Shown here: positions 6,581 through 12,352 of the stretch, piece by piece
Layout: every line of letters begins with the position of its first letter
How positions within the stretch are numbered: position 1 is the first letter of the stretch
From: Actinomyces sp.
GTDB lineage: Bacteria; Actinomycetota; Actinomycetes; Actinomycetales; Actinomycetaceae
Direction: 5' to 3'
Assembly: GCA_012837655.1 (NCBI GenBank)
Contig: DUQT01000278.1
Span: 1 to 12,352, forward strand
Length of the DNA: 12,352 nt
Translations under genes and position numbers: made by a program
Notes under the pieces: model-generated
The model's database searches: none
Told to the model about the DNA's origin: nothing
What the model saw: only the letters and a program-made list of their open reading frames with translations

Positions 6581-7720
6581 CTAGGGGACTCGAAGTTCCG
6601 TGAGAGGGTCACGGTTGCCAGCCCAGAGGGCAGGTGGCGCTGACGAGAGCGTGCTTAGAACAGTCATGGCGATTATGAGGGCGGAGCTGAAGCGAACTGT
6701 TGGGGTTGGTGCGCCTGTAGCGGTGAGCCAGACGAGTCCGATCGATGTCCCGAAAATGCTCGCAAATGTTGCGATCAGTAGTGTTTGCCCCATGACCAGG
6801 CTGACGATCAGTTTCTTGCTTGCACCCAGTGCTCGCCGTCGGCCAAAGTCCCGCCTCTTCAATAACACGACCGCCCACACCACTGTCATCGACACTGCCA
6901 CCGCGGTCGCCAAAGAAAACAATACCGATATGTAGTTATTCTTTGTCAGTTCGCCCTTGACCGCGCCTCTTACCTTGACAAGATTCGCAGAAGACTCAAG
7001 GTTGTAGTCCTCCGGGGCAAATCCCGTTAGATAAGTGCTTATCACCTTGAGTGTTAGTGGCACGTCCTCAACGTGCTTTGCAGTAACAACCACGGACTGA
7101 AGTGGCGCAACTTCTTCGGCTGAGTGGGGAATAATAACGCTATCTTGCAAATGAGCCAATGATGAGGGCAAATTGATTTGCCCAAGCACGACTACGTCTT
7201 CCCCATCGGGCACGATTCTCGCGACTCCAACACCGCGGTGAAACCCTAGAGCCGTGAGGGCGCCTTGAGTTGCTAGAGCGCTAGTTGGCGAACCTGGACC
7301 CTGGAACGGAGTCTCAAGTTGGTCAAGCCAGGTGGCATAAATGTCGCTCGCGGATACCTTGGTTGCAGCCTCGTTTGCGGAAATAGTCACGTCTGCGGTG
7401 CGGCCAATACCAGTGACTGCTTCAATGATGTCGTATTGTTCGAGTTCTGCAATCCAGGTTGTGTCCAATTCGAGCGCGCCCGAGTTGTCGTGCAGGGTGA
7501 CAGATCGGATTTCAGCTGATTCGATCTGCGCCAGGATTTGTGCTTGCGCTCCTTCTCCTCGCCCAGCCGTGAGGATTACTGTGCAACTTACTAGTGCCAC
7601 AACCAGGAGCAACACGATAGATGTAACGGGCTGCGCGATGACTGACTTTTGAACTTCGTTGCCGCGCGCTTTCCAATTGATCCTCTTGGAGTCCAAGCCG
7701 TGAGAGTGTTTAGTGCTCAT
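6581..7720 (-). CDS. MacB/FtsX-like ABC transporter permease
   Basis: A 379-residue membrane subunit of a MacB/LolCE-type ABC system. The N-terminal helix (about 30-52) is followed by a large extracytoplasmic domain (about 55-260) and three C-terminal helices (about 263-287, 304-333, 344-366). The FtsX-family cytoplasmic loop KRRDFGRRRALGASKK (288-303) and terminal DPLTELR are clear. Such permeases do not pump through a channel but couple cytoplasmic ATP hydrolysis to movements of the outer domain (mechanotransmission). I chose ATG 7720 because GGAG lies 7 bases upstream and it overlaps the ATPase stop by 11 bases; the longer frame to 7891 lies inside the ATPase gene. It is the last gene of the adaptor-ATPase-permease operon. 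Confidence 0.9.
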   Translation of the reverse strand: MSTKHSHGLDSKRINWKARGNEVQKSVIAQPVTSIVLLLVVALVSCTVILTAGRGEGAQAQILAQIESAEIRSVTLHDNSGALELDTTWIAELEQYDIIEAVTGIGRTADVTISANEAATKVSASDIYATWLDQLETPFQGPGSPTSALATQGALTALGFHRGVGVARIVPDGEDVVVLGQINLPSSLAHLQDSVIIPHSAEEVAPLQSVVVTAKHVEDVPLTLKVISTYLTGFAPEDYNLESSANLVKVRGAVKGELTKNNYISVLFSLATAVAVSMTVVWAVVLLKRRDFGRRRALGASKKLIVSLVMGQTLLIATFASIFGTSIGLVWLTATGAPTPTVRFSSALIIAMTVLSTLSSAPPALWAGNRDPLTELRVP

Positions 7721-8387
7721 TTGAATCTCCAGTAGGCATGCTGAGCGAAAGGTGTAGATCAGCTTGCGCTGCCAAGTCAGGATCGTGCGTGACGAGGATG
7801 ACGCACGCGCCCTGGTCCGCGGCCTCCCGCAATGTGGAAAAGACCGTAGCGGCGGAATCTGGGTCCAGGTTGCCGGTTGGTTCGTCGGCAAACAGCACTT
7901 CCGGATTGGTTATCAACGCTCGGCAAAGTGCAATCCGTTGGCTTTGACCACCAGAGATTTGGCCAGGCTTGCGCTCGGGCGGAATATCAACCTGGAGTTG
8001 TTCGATGAGATCCAAAGCGCGTTGTTTGCATGCGGTTGGCGATTCACCTCTGTAGAGGACGGGTTCAGTAACGTTGTCCAGGATCGACCTCGTTGGGTCC
8101 AATAGGGCATCTTGGAATACGAAACCGAAATGGTTTGCTCGAATGGACGCGCGCTCTGCCTCAGCAAGGTTGTCTACTCTTCTTCCGTTTAAGTGGATTT
8201 CTCCACTACTGATTCGAGACATGAGGGCCAGCAGGTATAGTCGAGTGGATTTACCACAACCTGATGGGCCAGTGAGAGCGGTCAGAGTCCCTGGAGTGAA
8301 GTCTTGAGTCCAGTTCGTAACCACCAGGGGAAGGCTCTTGCGGTAGCGAAAGCTCACGTTTTCTGCACGTAAGATCGGGCTACTCAT
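7710..8387 (-). CDS. ABC transporter ATP-binding protein (LolD/MacB type)
   Basis: A 225-residue cytoplasmic ATPase that powers the adjacent permease. Walker A is GPSGCGKST (40-48), the Q-loop Gln is Q92 (FVFQD), the signature is ISGGQ (144-148, a variant of LSGGQ), Walker B is VLFADEP with catalytic E169, the D-loop is NLDP, and the switch His is H201 (VTHD). All catalytic residues are intact, and size and order match the MacB/LolD group (COG1136). ATG 8387 overlaps the adaptor stop by 4 bases (ATGA) and the 3' end overlaps the permease start by 11, so the three proteins are made in a coupled manner, as expected for one complex. Confidence 0.94.
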   Translation of the reverse strand: MSSPILRAENVSFRYRKSLPLVVTNWTQDFTPGTLTALTGPSGCGKSTRLYLLALMSRISSGEIHLNGRRVDNLAEAERASIRANHFGFVFQDALLDPTRSILDNVTEPVLYRGESPTACKQRALDLIEQLQVDIPPERKPGQISGGQSQRIALCRALITNPEVLFADEPTGNLDPDSAATVFSTLREAADQGACVILVTHDPDLAAQADLHLSLSMPTGDSNEH

Positions 8388-9457
8388 TGTGAGCCTTCAG
8401 GGGTGGGGCCGAGGGAAGCCCCAACCCTTACTGATTGGCCGGCGTTGATGCCCTGCACTACTGATTGCCCACCCACGGTTGCGACGACGGTTACGGGTAA
8501 CTCAGCTCCGTCCTCGGAAATCACAACTGCAGATCCATCATTGCCGTTCGTGATTGACGCTGTTGGAACAACGATGCCGGTGGTTTGTTCAACAACGTGT
8601 ACGAGGCTCGGGATCCTGATTGTTGAACCCATAATCGTGCTGCATTTGTTGCCGCATATCGAATTATCGTCTGCGAGTGGGGTTAGTGTGATTGTGCTGG
8701 AACCATCGTCTTTGGGTGATCCGATCTCAGCTACTTGCGCTTCCCAGTTCTCATCACCGGATTGAAGCGTCACCTTCATGCCCGGGATGATGATGCTGGC
8801 CTGTGCGGAAGGGGACTCGATTGTAAACGTGGGTTCGCCATAGTAGGCATCGCCGAGCCTTTGCCCTTCGTTTACGTGACTGCCTACCTGCGTTTCGTCA
8901 AGCCATGTGATCTGGGCTGGTAGCTCCGGAATAGAAATGAACGAGGACGCTACTGCGACGTCGGATTGTTCGAGCCCGTGTTTTTCTTGCCATGCTCGCA
9001 AAGCGAGCCGAGTGCTCTCATCAAAAGTTCCCGACACTTCTAGGTCTGTGTCCTGTGCATTAGCTAAGAAAGCTTGAAGCTGTGACACATCAGCGCCCTT
9101 ATCGCCGTTGGCAAGGTCGCGATAAATGGGAACGCCACCCGGTATGGCAAAAGCGGGGCGCATGTCTATGGATAGCACTTTGTCGCCGCTACTGGTCGGC
9201 GCGTTGCTGTTAGTGCTGATCTCAGTCAGGACTCCGGAAGTAGCTGCAAATATGGGTCGGCTGTGACTCCAGTTAACGGAAGCGTCTAATCGAATGTCTC
9301 GGGATAGCTCGCCTTCTTGAGCTTCAACTAGCGCGTAATCGGAACCTTGAAACGAGTCTGTCTTAGGCAAGGTGAGTTCACGGATCGCCCAGCCAGTTGC
9401 GATTCCTACGGCGAGCACGGCAAGTACTGCGACAATTGATCGTAGTTTCGCATGCAT
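8384..9457 (-). CDS. Membrane-anchored adaptor with peptidoglycan-binding domain (ABC export system)
   Basis: A 357-residue HlyD/MacA-like membrane-fusion-type protein. It has an N-terminal signal-anchor helix (about 7-25, RSIVAVLAVLAVGIATGWAI), a first beta-rich lipoyl-like part (45-105), a peptidoglycan_binding_1-type domain (about 112-163: GDKGADVSQLQAFL, then GTFDESTRLALRAWQ), and then a beta-barrel and membrane-proximal region (180-357). C268 and C272 are four residues apart and may form a disulfide. In actinobacteria, adaptors of this design sit with a MacB-type ABC pair and probably tie the exporter to the cell wall (inference). I chose ATG 9457 because AGGAG lies 5 bases upstream; GTG 9475 has no spaced Shine-Dalgarno. 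It is the first gene of the operon and diverges from the secreted-protein gene. Confidence 0.88.
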   Translation of the reverse strand: MHAKLRSIVAVLAVLAVGIATGWAIRELTLPKTDSFQGSDYALVEAQEGELSRDIRLDASVNWSHSRPIFAATSGVLTEISTNSNAPTSSGDKVLSIDMRPAFAIPGGVPIYRDLANGDKGADVSQLQAFLANAQDTDLEVSGTFDESTRLALRAWQEKHGLEQSDVAVASSFISIPELPAQITWLDETQVGSHVNEGQRLGDAYYGEPTFTIESPSAQASIIIPGMKVTLQSGDENWEAQVAEIGSPKDDGSSTITLTPLADDNSICGNKCSTIMGSTIRIPSLVHVVEQTTGIVVPTASITNGNDGSAVVISEDGAELPVTVVATVGGQSVVQGINAGQSVRVGASLGPTPEGSQ

Positions 9458-9492
9458 GGCCGCTCCTGACTGCACTCCAAGCTGTTTTAGTA

Positions 9493-9498
9493 AATATA
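9493..9498 (-). promoter_or_regulatory. Candidate -10 of the ABC operon
   Basis: On the minus strand TATATT (5 of 6) lies 35 bases upstream of the adaptor ATG, giving a leader of about 29 bases. I see no good -35 at the usual spacing, so the promoter may be weak or activator-dependent. Confidence 0.3.
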
Positions 9499-9557
9499 GC
9501 GACCGAACTGTTAGAGCGAGATGACGTCGGAATCATTGCCCATCATTTGGACAGATC

Positions 9558-9587
9558 TTGTGTGAGCGCATGTGCCGCTTTTAGTAT
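9558..9587 (+). promoter_or_regulatory. Candidate promoter of the secreted-protein/lipoprotein operon
   Basis: TTGTGT (9558-9563) and TAGTAT (9582-9587) are 18 bases apart, putting the start near 9594 and leaving a leader of about 34 bases before ATG 9628. A direct repeat ATCATT (9532 and 9542, one helical turn apart) sits just upstream of the -35 and could bind an activator. This is a moderate call based on hexamer match and position. Confidence 0.4.
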
Positions 9588-9627
9588 CCAAATACATTCC
9601 TATCCTTATCTAAAAGGGGTGATCTCG

Positions 9628-9951
9628 ATGAAGAGATTCAGAGGCCTTACCGCCGTTGTGGGCTCTCTGGCGCTTTTGTTTGCTCTGCAGATTCCTGCTT
9701 ATGCAGATGTTGGAAAAACTGGGACAAAAGGTTGCACTAATAACTCCACTGGCGTTACCCGAGCAGTTTCATCTGGTCAAACAGAGCATTTTCCACCCGG
9801 TGGAGGTTACGGAGTTTTCTACAATGGCAGTAGCATGCGAGTAACCTATACGAACTCAAACAAATCCGGTGGCGGTTGGTGGGGAGTATACAGCACTGGT
9901 TCCTTGAATGATGCTGGAACTTATGCCTACTGCATTGCGGGTAGGCCGTGA
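9628..9951 (+). CDS. Small Sec-secreted protein, candidate bacteriocin (lactococcin-972-like?)
   Basis: A 107-residue preprotein with a clear signal peptide: MKRFRG, a hydrophobic core (7-22) and an AYA cleavage site after residue 26. The mature protein is about 81 residues, rich in Gly, Ser, Asn, Thr and Tyr, with two cysteines (C36, C102) near its ends that may form a disulfide. No enzyme motif is seen. Its size, beta-rich look and C-terminal half (GGGWWGVYSTGSLNDAGTYAYC) recall the end of lactococcin 972, a Sec-secreted lipid II-binding bacteriocin, but similarity is weak and judged by eye. AAAAGGGG lies 8 bases before ATG 9628; the frame extends upstream through the promoter but that part is not plausible protein. 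It overlaps the lipoprotein gene by 4 bases and diverges from the ABC operon. It could instead be an adhesive or wall protein. Confidence 0.75.
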   Translation: MKRFRGLTAVVGSLALLFALQIPAYADVGKTGTKGCTNNSTGVTRAVSSGQTEHFPPGGGYGVFYNGSSMRVTYTNSNKSGGGWWGVYSTGSLNDAGTYAYCIAGRP

Positions 9952-10517
9952 AGCGATGGGGCGTTAATAAGCTCTGTTCGATATTGGGACTTGCGGTTAT
10001 GACAATGTTTGTCACTGGATGTGATCGCGGTTCTACTATCCCTGAGAGCGATACTTCAGCGTCGCAGGGATCTGTTCCTGCTTCGGATCTGAAGTATTCC
10101 AGCATGGAGGAATGGCAGGGAGCTCTCGTGCAATGTATGCACGATGTCGGTTGGACTAATGTTGTCGAGGCCGAGGCTAACTGGGGGATTGAAGACAACA
10201 GCCTGACAATGGAACAACGTGGCGCTTTTAAAGAATCTCTGGCCGATTGCGAGTCGCAAGTTGGCGTAGCGCCAGTCGACCTCCCATTGACCGATGACGA
10301 GATCCGGCTTGTCTACAGCCACTGGATAAAGCAAAAAGAGTGTCTAGAAGGACTCGGATACGAAATATCTGACCCGCCCAGCGAAGACACTTTTGTTGCG
10401 CAAGCCAAGGCGCACAAAGTGGGCGCAGATTGGAATCCTTTCGCAGAAGTTCACGTCGTAGATGAGGATCCCAACGAGGTCTTTCGACAATGCCCGCAAA
10501 TGCCGCCCGGCATGTGA
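9948..10517 (+). CDS. Cysteine-rich lipoprotein paired with the secreted protein
   Basis: A 189-residue predicted lipoprotein. It has a basic N-terminus, a hydrophobic stretch (about 10-22) and a lipobox VTGC with C25 as the lipidated residue. A Ser/Thr-rich linker (26-47) leads to a globular domain with four more cysteines (C63, C101, C132, C182), probably two disulfides. The spacing style (QCMHDVGW; ECLEGLGYEISDPPS) recalls lipoproteins found beside actinobacterial adaptor-ABC operons; this is recollection of pattern, not a named family. GTG 9948 overlaps the previous stop (GTGA), so it is made together with the secreted protein. A role as immunity protein, chaperone or substrate-binding partner of the ABC system is an inference; no function can be read directly. 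Confidence 0.78.
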   Translation: MKRWGVNKLCSILGLAVMTMFVTGCDRGSTIPESDTSASQGSVPASDLKYSSMEEWQGALVQCMHDVGWTNVVEAEANWGIEDNSLTMEQRGAFKESLADCESQVGVAPVDLPLTDDEIRLVYSHWIKQKECLEGLGYEISDPPSEDTFVAQAKAHKVGADWNPFAEVHVVDEDPNEVFRQCPQMPPGM

Positions 10518-10566
10518 GGTCTGTCGAGTACGCCGAATGGTGATACCGCAAGCGGGATTCTACTAA

Positions 10567-11817
10567 TCAGAGTCGCCGAGCAATGATCGCCTGGTGGCAT
10601 CCATCCACGCGCGTCGCAAATACGGTGAGTTCGTTCTCGTAATCTTCAGTCTTTGGAACCAAGATCCGATTCAAGGCGGTTTGCAAGGCCGCAGGATTAA
10701 TGTCCGAACCGCGCTTCTTAACCTCGATCGCGGTGGGCTCCATTGCGCGCAAAGCCTTCGAGATATTCTTCGGCCGCAAGTTAGTTACTTCCAGCACCTC
10801 AAATGCAGCAAGTGAGCCAGCATCGCCCTCGGGAATCGAATTGGAAGTCAGGTACGCGATATTAGGTGAAATGGTGCCGGAAAGTCCCCAATCGCGAACG
10901 ATCGAGGCGATCAATCCGGCGCGAATAATTGCCGGGTCGGGTTCGAAAAGATAATTTTCGAGGGCGGAGACGGGCGCCTGTTCGGGTGCGGTGCTGGGAT
11001 CGCCGGCCTCGGTAAGGGTGATTTGCTTGCCCTCTCGGATGATGGTTGCGCTGCGCTTTGGCGTGCCGTCGGTAAGGTCAGGTGACCACAGGCTGGCTTC
11101 AACGAGCTGGCGGTCGACCGAAATCCACTGGGCTTCAAAATCGGAAGGGATGTGCACATACGCGATGCCGGGCGCGACTTTGATGCCGATGGCGTCGTGG
11201 CCGGCAGCCTGAAGGTGCTCGCGCCAAGACAGGACTGTGGATAGAGCGGGGGACCAGTCTTCGGGGTTGTTGATTCGGCGGCCTCCGCTTTGAGCTCCGG
11301 TGCGGCGCGCGGGGTCGGCGAAGATGCCTTCTACGCCCTCACTGATCAGCTCGGAAATGTCGAGCTTGGTCACGTCGCCGTGGTTGACTTCGGCATTCTC
11401 GTGGAAACGCAGGTTTACGGTTGCTGCCGCAACTGCCTGCGGATCGAGGTCCCACGCGCACACATTCAAATCCAGGCCAGCCAGCGCAATCGAATCGACG
11501 CCCATTCCGCAACCGAGGTCTGCAACCGTTGTTATTCCAGCGTTTTTGAAGCGGGCAGCGTGCAGGGCGGCAACTTCCAAACGCGTTGCTTGTTCGAGGC
11601 CGTCCCGGGTGAAAATCATGGTGCGGGCAAACTTGCCTAGCTTTGTTTCGGCGGCGTCGCGCAGGTCCAGTTGGGTGAGGACAGCAGCGCGTTCGTCGGG
11701 TGTGAGGTCGAAGGCTTCGATCGCTTTGGTACATTGATCCTTTTCCACAGCCTCTAGAACGTTGAGGGATTCCCACGCCTTTGGATGGAGGACTAGCTCG
11801 ATCGGGTTGGGGCTCAC
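10567..11817 (-). CDS. Class I SAM-dependent methyltransferase with THUMP-like C-terminal domain
   Basis: A 416-residue cytoplasmic protein. An N-terminal helical part (1-90) precedes a Rossmann methyltransferase core with the SAM-binding motif VADLGCGMGVDS (98-109), the acidic end of strand 2 (WDLDP, 122-126) and a catalytic-type motif FADPARR (166-172). The C-terminal 80 or so residues (RPKNISKALRAMEPTAIEVKKRG onward) match the THUMP-like domain that follows such methyltransferases in actinobacteria. An RNA substrate is likely by family; the exact target is unknown. It starts at GTG 11817 with GAGAGGAA about 4 bases upstream. It is convergent with the lipoprotein gene (49-base gap, no clear terminator) and divergent from groES. 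Confidence 0.88.
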   Translation of the reverse strand: MSPNPIELVLHPKAWESLNVLEAVEKDQCTKAIEAFDLTPDERAAVLTQLDLRDAAETKLGKFARTMIFTRDGLEQATRLEVAALHAARFKNAGITTVADLGCGMGVDSIALAGLDLNVCAWDLDPQAVAAATVNLRFHENAEVNHGDVTKLDISELISEGVEGIFADPARRTGAQSGGRRINNPEDWSPALSTVLSWREHLQAAGHDAIGIKVAPGIAYVHIPSDFEAQWISVDRQLVEASLWSPDLTDGTPKRSATIIREGKQITLTEAGDPSTAPEQAPVSALENYLFEPDPAIIRAGLIASIVRDWGLSGTISPNIAYLTSNSIPEGDAGSLAAFEVLEVTNLRPKNISKALRAMEPTAIEVKKRGSDINPAALQTALNRILVPKTEDYENELTVFATRVDGCHQAIIARRL

Positions 11818-11868
11818 TGGGTTCCTCTCAAGGCAGATGACGCTCGAAATGTGGACGCCGGGATTGGG

Positions 11869-11901
11869 TGACAGCGTTGCCGGCGTGGCTGACAGCGTTG
11901 C
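11869..11901 (+). repeat. 12-bp direct repeat with 21-bp period upstream of groES
   Basis: TGACAGCGTTGC occurs exactly at 11869-11880 and 11890-11901, two helical turns apart. The second copy overlaps the proposed groES -35. The placement suggests a binding site for a regulator working with or in addition to HrcA, or a local duplication. Confidence 0.5.
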
Positions 11902-11926
11902 TACTGTAGCGAAATGTTCGTGTTAT
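11898..11926 (+). promoter_or_regulatory. Candidate groES promoter
   Basis: TTGCTA (11898-11903) and TGTTAT (11921-11926) are 17 bases apart, each with 4 of 6 consensus matches. The start would be near 11933, putting the CIRCE element at about +16 to +42, a common arrangement for HrcA-repressed operons. The leader would then be about 175 bases, with no convincing ORF in it. Confidence 0.4.
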
Positions 11927-11948
11927 CAGTGTAGGGGATGTCGCACTC

Positions 11949-11975
11949 TTGGCACTCAGCTTGCAAGAGTGCTAA
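11949..11975 (+). promoter_or_regulatory. CIRCE element (HrcA operator)
   Basis: TTGGCACTC, a 9-base spacer and GAGTGCTAA match the CIRCE consensus TTAGCACTC-N9-GAGTGCTAA with one mismatch in the left arm. The heat-shock repressor HrcA binds this element and releases it under protein-folding stress. A shifted, perfect 9-bp inverted repeat GCACTCTTG/CAAGAGTGC (11943-11951 and 11964-11972) overlaps it. Confidence 0.9.
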
Positions 11976-12106
11976 CTGGCGAACTAACCTATGAAGATGT
12001 AACGCTACACCGCACAACCGGGTCCGACCACCCGCGACGGCGGATACCAATACTTCCGTGCGGCGGCGTGAACAGATAGTCACGATTATGAAAGGGAGCC
12101 AGACCA

Positions 12107-12352
12107 GTGTCGATCTCCATTAAGCCACTAGAGGATCGCATTGTGATCCAGCAGGTTGAGGCCGAGCAGACCACGGCCTCCGGCCTTGTCATCCCGGACA
12201 CCGCCAAGGAAAAGCCGCAGGAAGGCACCGTCATCGCAGTAGGCCCAGGCCGCGTCGATGACAACGGCAACCGTGTCCCCATGGATGTAGCCGAAGGCGA
12301 CGTCGTCATCTACTCCAAGTACGGCGGCACCGAGGTCAAGTACCAGGGCGAG
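12107..12352 (+). CDS. groES: Co-chaperonin GroES (Cpn10), 3'-truncated
   Basis: The first 82 residues of the heptameric lid of the GroEL chaperonin; the gene runs off the window. It opens SIKPLEDRIVIQ as in most GroES proteins, has the mobile loop at about residues 17-34 with the GroEL-contact tripeptide LVI (27-29, in ASGLVIPD), then GTVIAVGPGR and VVIYSKYGGTEVKY of the core barrel. About 15-18 residues are missing at the C-terminus. It starts at GTG 12107 with AAAGGGAG about 8 bases upstream. The CIRCE element in its leader indicates HrcA control; groEL probably follows outside the window, but some actinobacteria keep it elsewhere. Confidence 0.96.
   Translation, partial: MSISIKPLEDRIVIQQVEAEQTTASGLVIPDTAKEKPQEGTVIAVGPGRVDDNGNRVPMDVAEGDVVIYSKYGGTEVKYQGE

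Noticed and set aside
6280..6612. 110-codon minus-strand ORF across the ligase start and permease stop
   Set aside because: It overlaps two well-supported genes in another frame and lacks a recognisable product.
7721..7891. 57-codon N-terminal extension of the permease
   Set aside because: It lies within the ATPase gene in another frame; ATG 7720 has a Shine-Dalgarno and fits an FtsX-type N-terminus.
9397..9627. 77-codon upstream extension of the secreted protein
   Set aside because: It overlaps the adaptor gene and crosses both promoters; the signal peptide begins at ATG 9628 behind a good Shine-Dalgarno.
9755..10198. 147-codon minus-strand ORF opposite the secreted-protein and lipoprotein genes
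   Set aside because: It spans two coupled plus-strand genes with clear secretion signals; its own product has no domain-like features.
11762..12079. 105-codon plus-strand ORF through the groES regulatory region
   Set aside because: It runs through the methyltransferase start, promoter and CIRCE element, and its product is not protein-like.
11989..12309. 106-codon minus-strand ORF opposite groES
   Set aside because: Shadow of the groES reading frame; the plus-strand product is unmistakably GroES.

Overview
The window looks like chromosomal DNA of an actinomycete, most likely from the Actinomycetaceae (Arcanobacterium/Trueperella-like). This is an inference from moderately high GC, frequent GTG starts with 4-base stop/start overlaps, a non-canonical (three-subunit type) succinate dehydrogenase sdhA-sdhB, a THUMP-like methyltransferase beside a CIRCE-controlled groES, and a DUF2975/YozG-type membrane protein-regulator pair. 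The species cannot be fixed from sequence alone.

Layout. 1-1922: 3' end of sdhA, complete sdhB and a strong hairpin terminator. 2030-2848 (minus): Cof-type HAD phosphatase. 2849-3041: a G-rich, repeat-bearing divergent intergenic region with a possible G-quadruplex. 3042-4088: tsaD (tRNA t6A modification), whose last five codons with the stop are tandemly duplicated, followed by a possible 31-residue small protein. 4232-5162: promoter with a repeated TTATCG/CGATAA operator, a DUF2975 four-helix membrane protein and an overlapping Cro/C1-type regulator, then a doubtful 49-codon ORF. 5298-6482 (minus): YbdK/GCS2 carboxylate-amine ligase.

6581-10517 is the accessory part. On the minus strand is a translationally coupled adaptor-ATPase-permease operon, a MacB/LolD-like ABC exporter whose adaptor carries a peptidoglycan-binding domain. 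On the plus strand, from a shared 170-bp divergent promoter region, are a 107-residue Sec-secreted Gly/Ser/Asn/Tyr-rich protein and an overlapping Cys-rich lipoprotein. Together they look like a small secreted-effector (bacteriocin-like, possibly lactococcin-972-like) locus with dedicated export or immunity machinery. This is the best candidate in the window for something undescribed.

10567-11817 (minus) is the THUMP-like SAM methyltransferase. 11818-12106 is a 289-bp regulatory region with a 12-bp direct repeat, a promoter and a CIRCE (HrcA) operator driving groES, which runs off the window end. There is no gene-free stretch over 300 bp. I saw no tRNA, rRNA, CRISPR array or insertion sequence.
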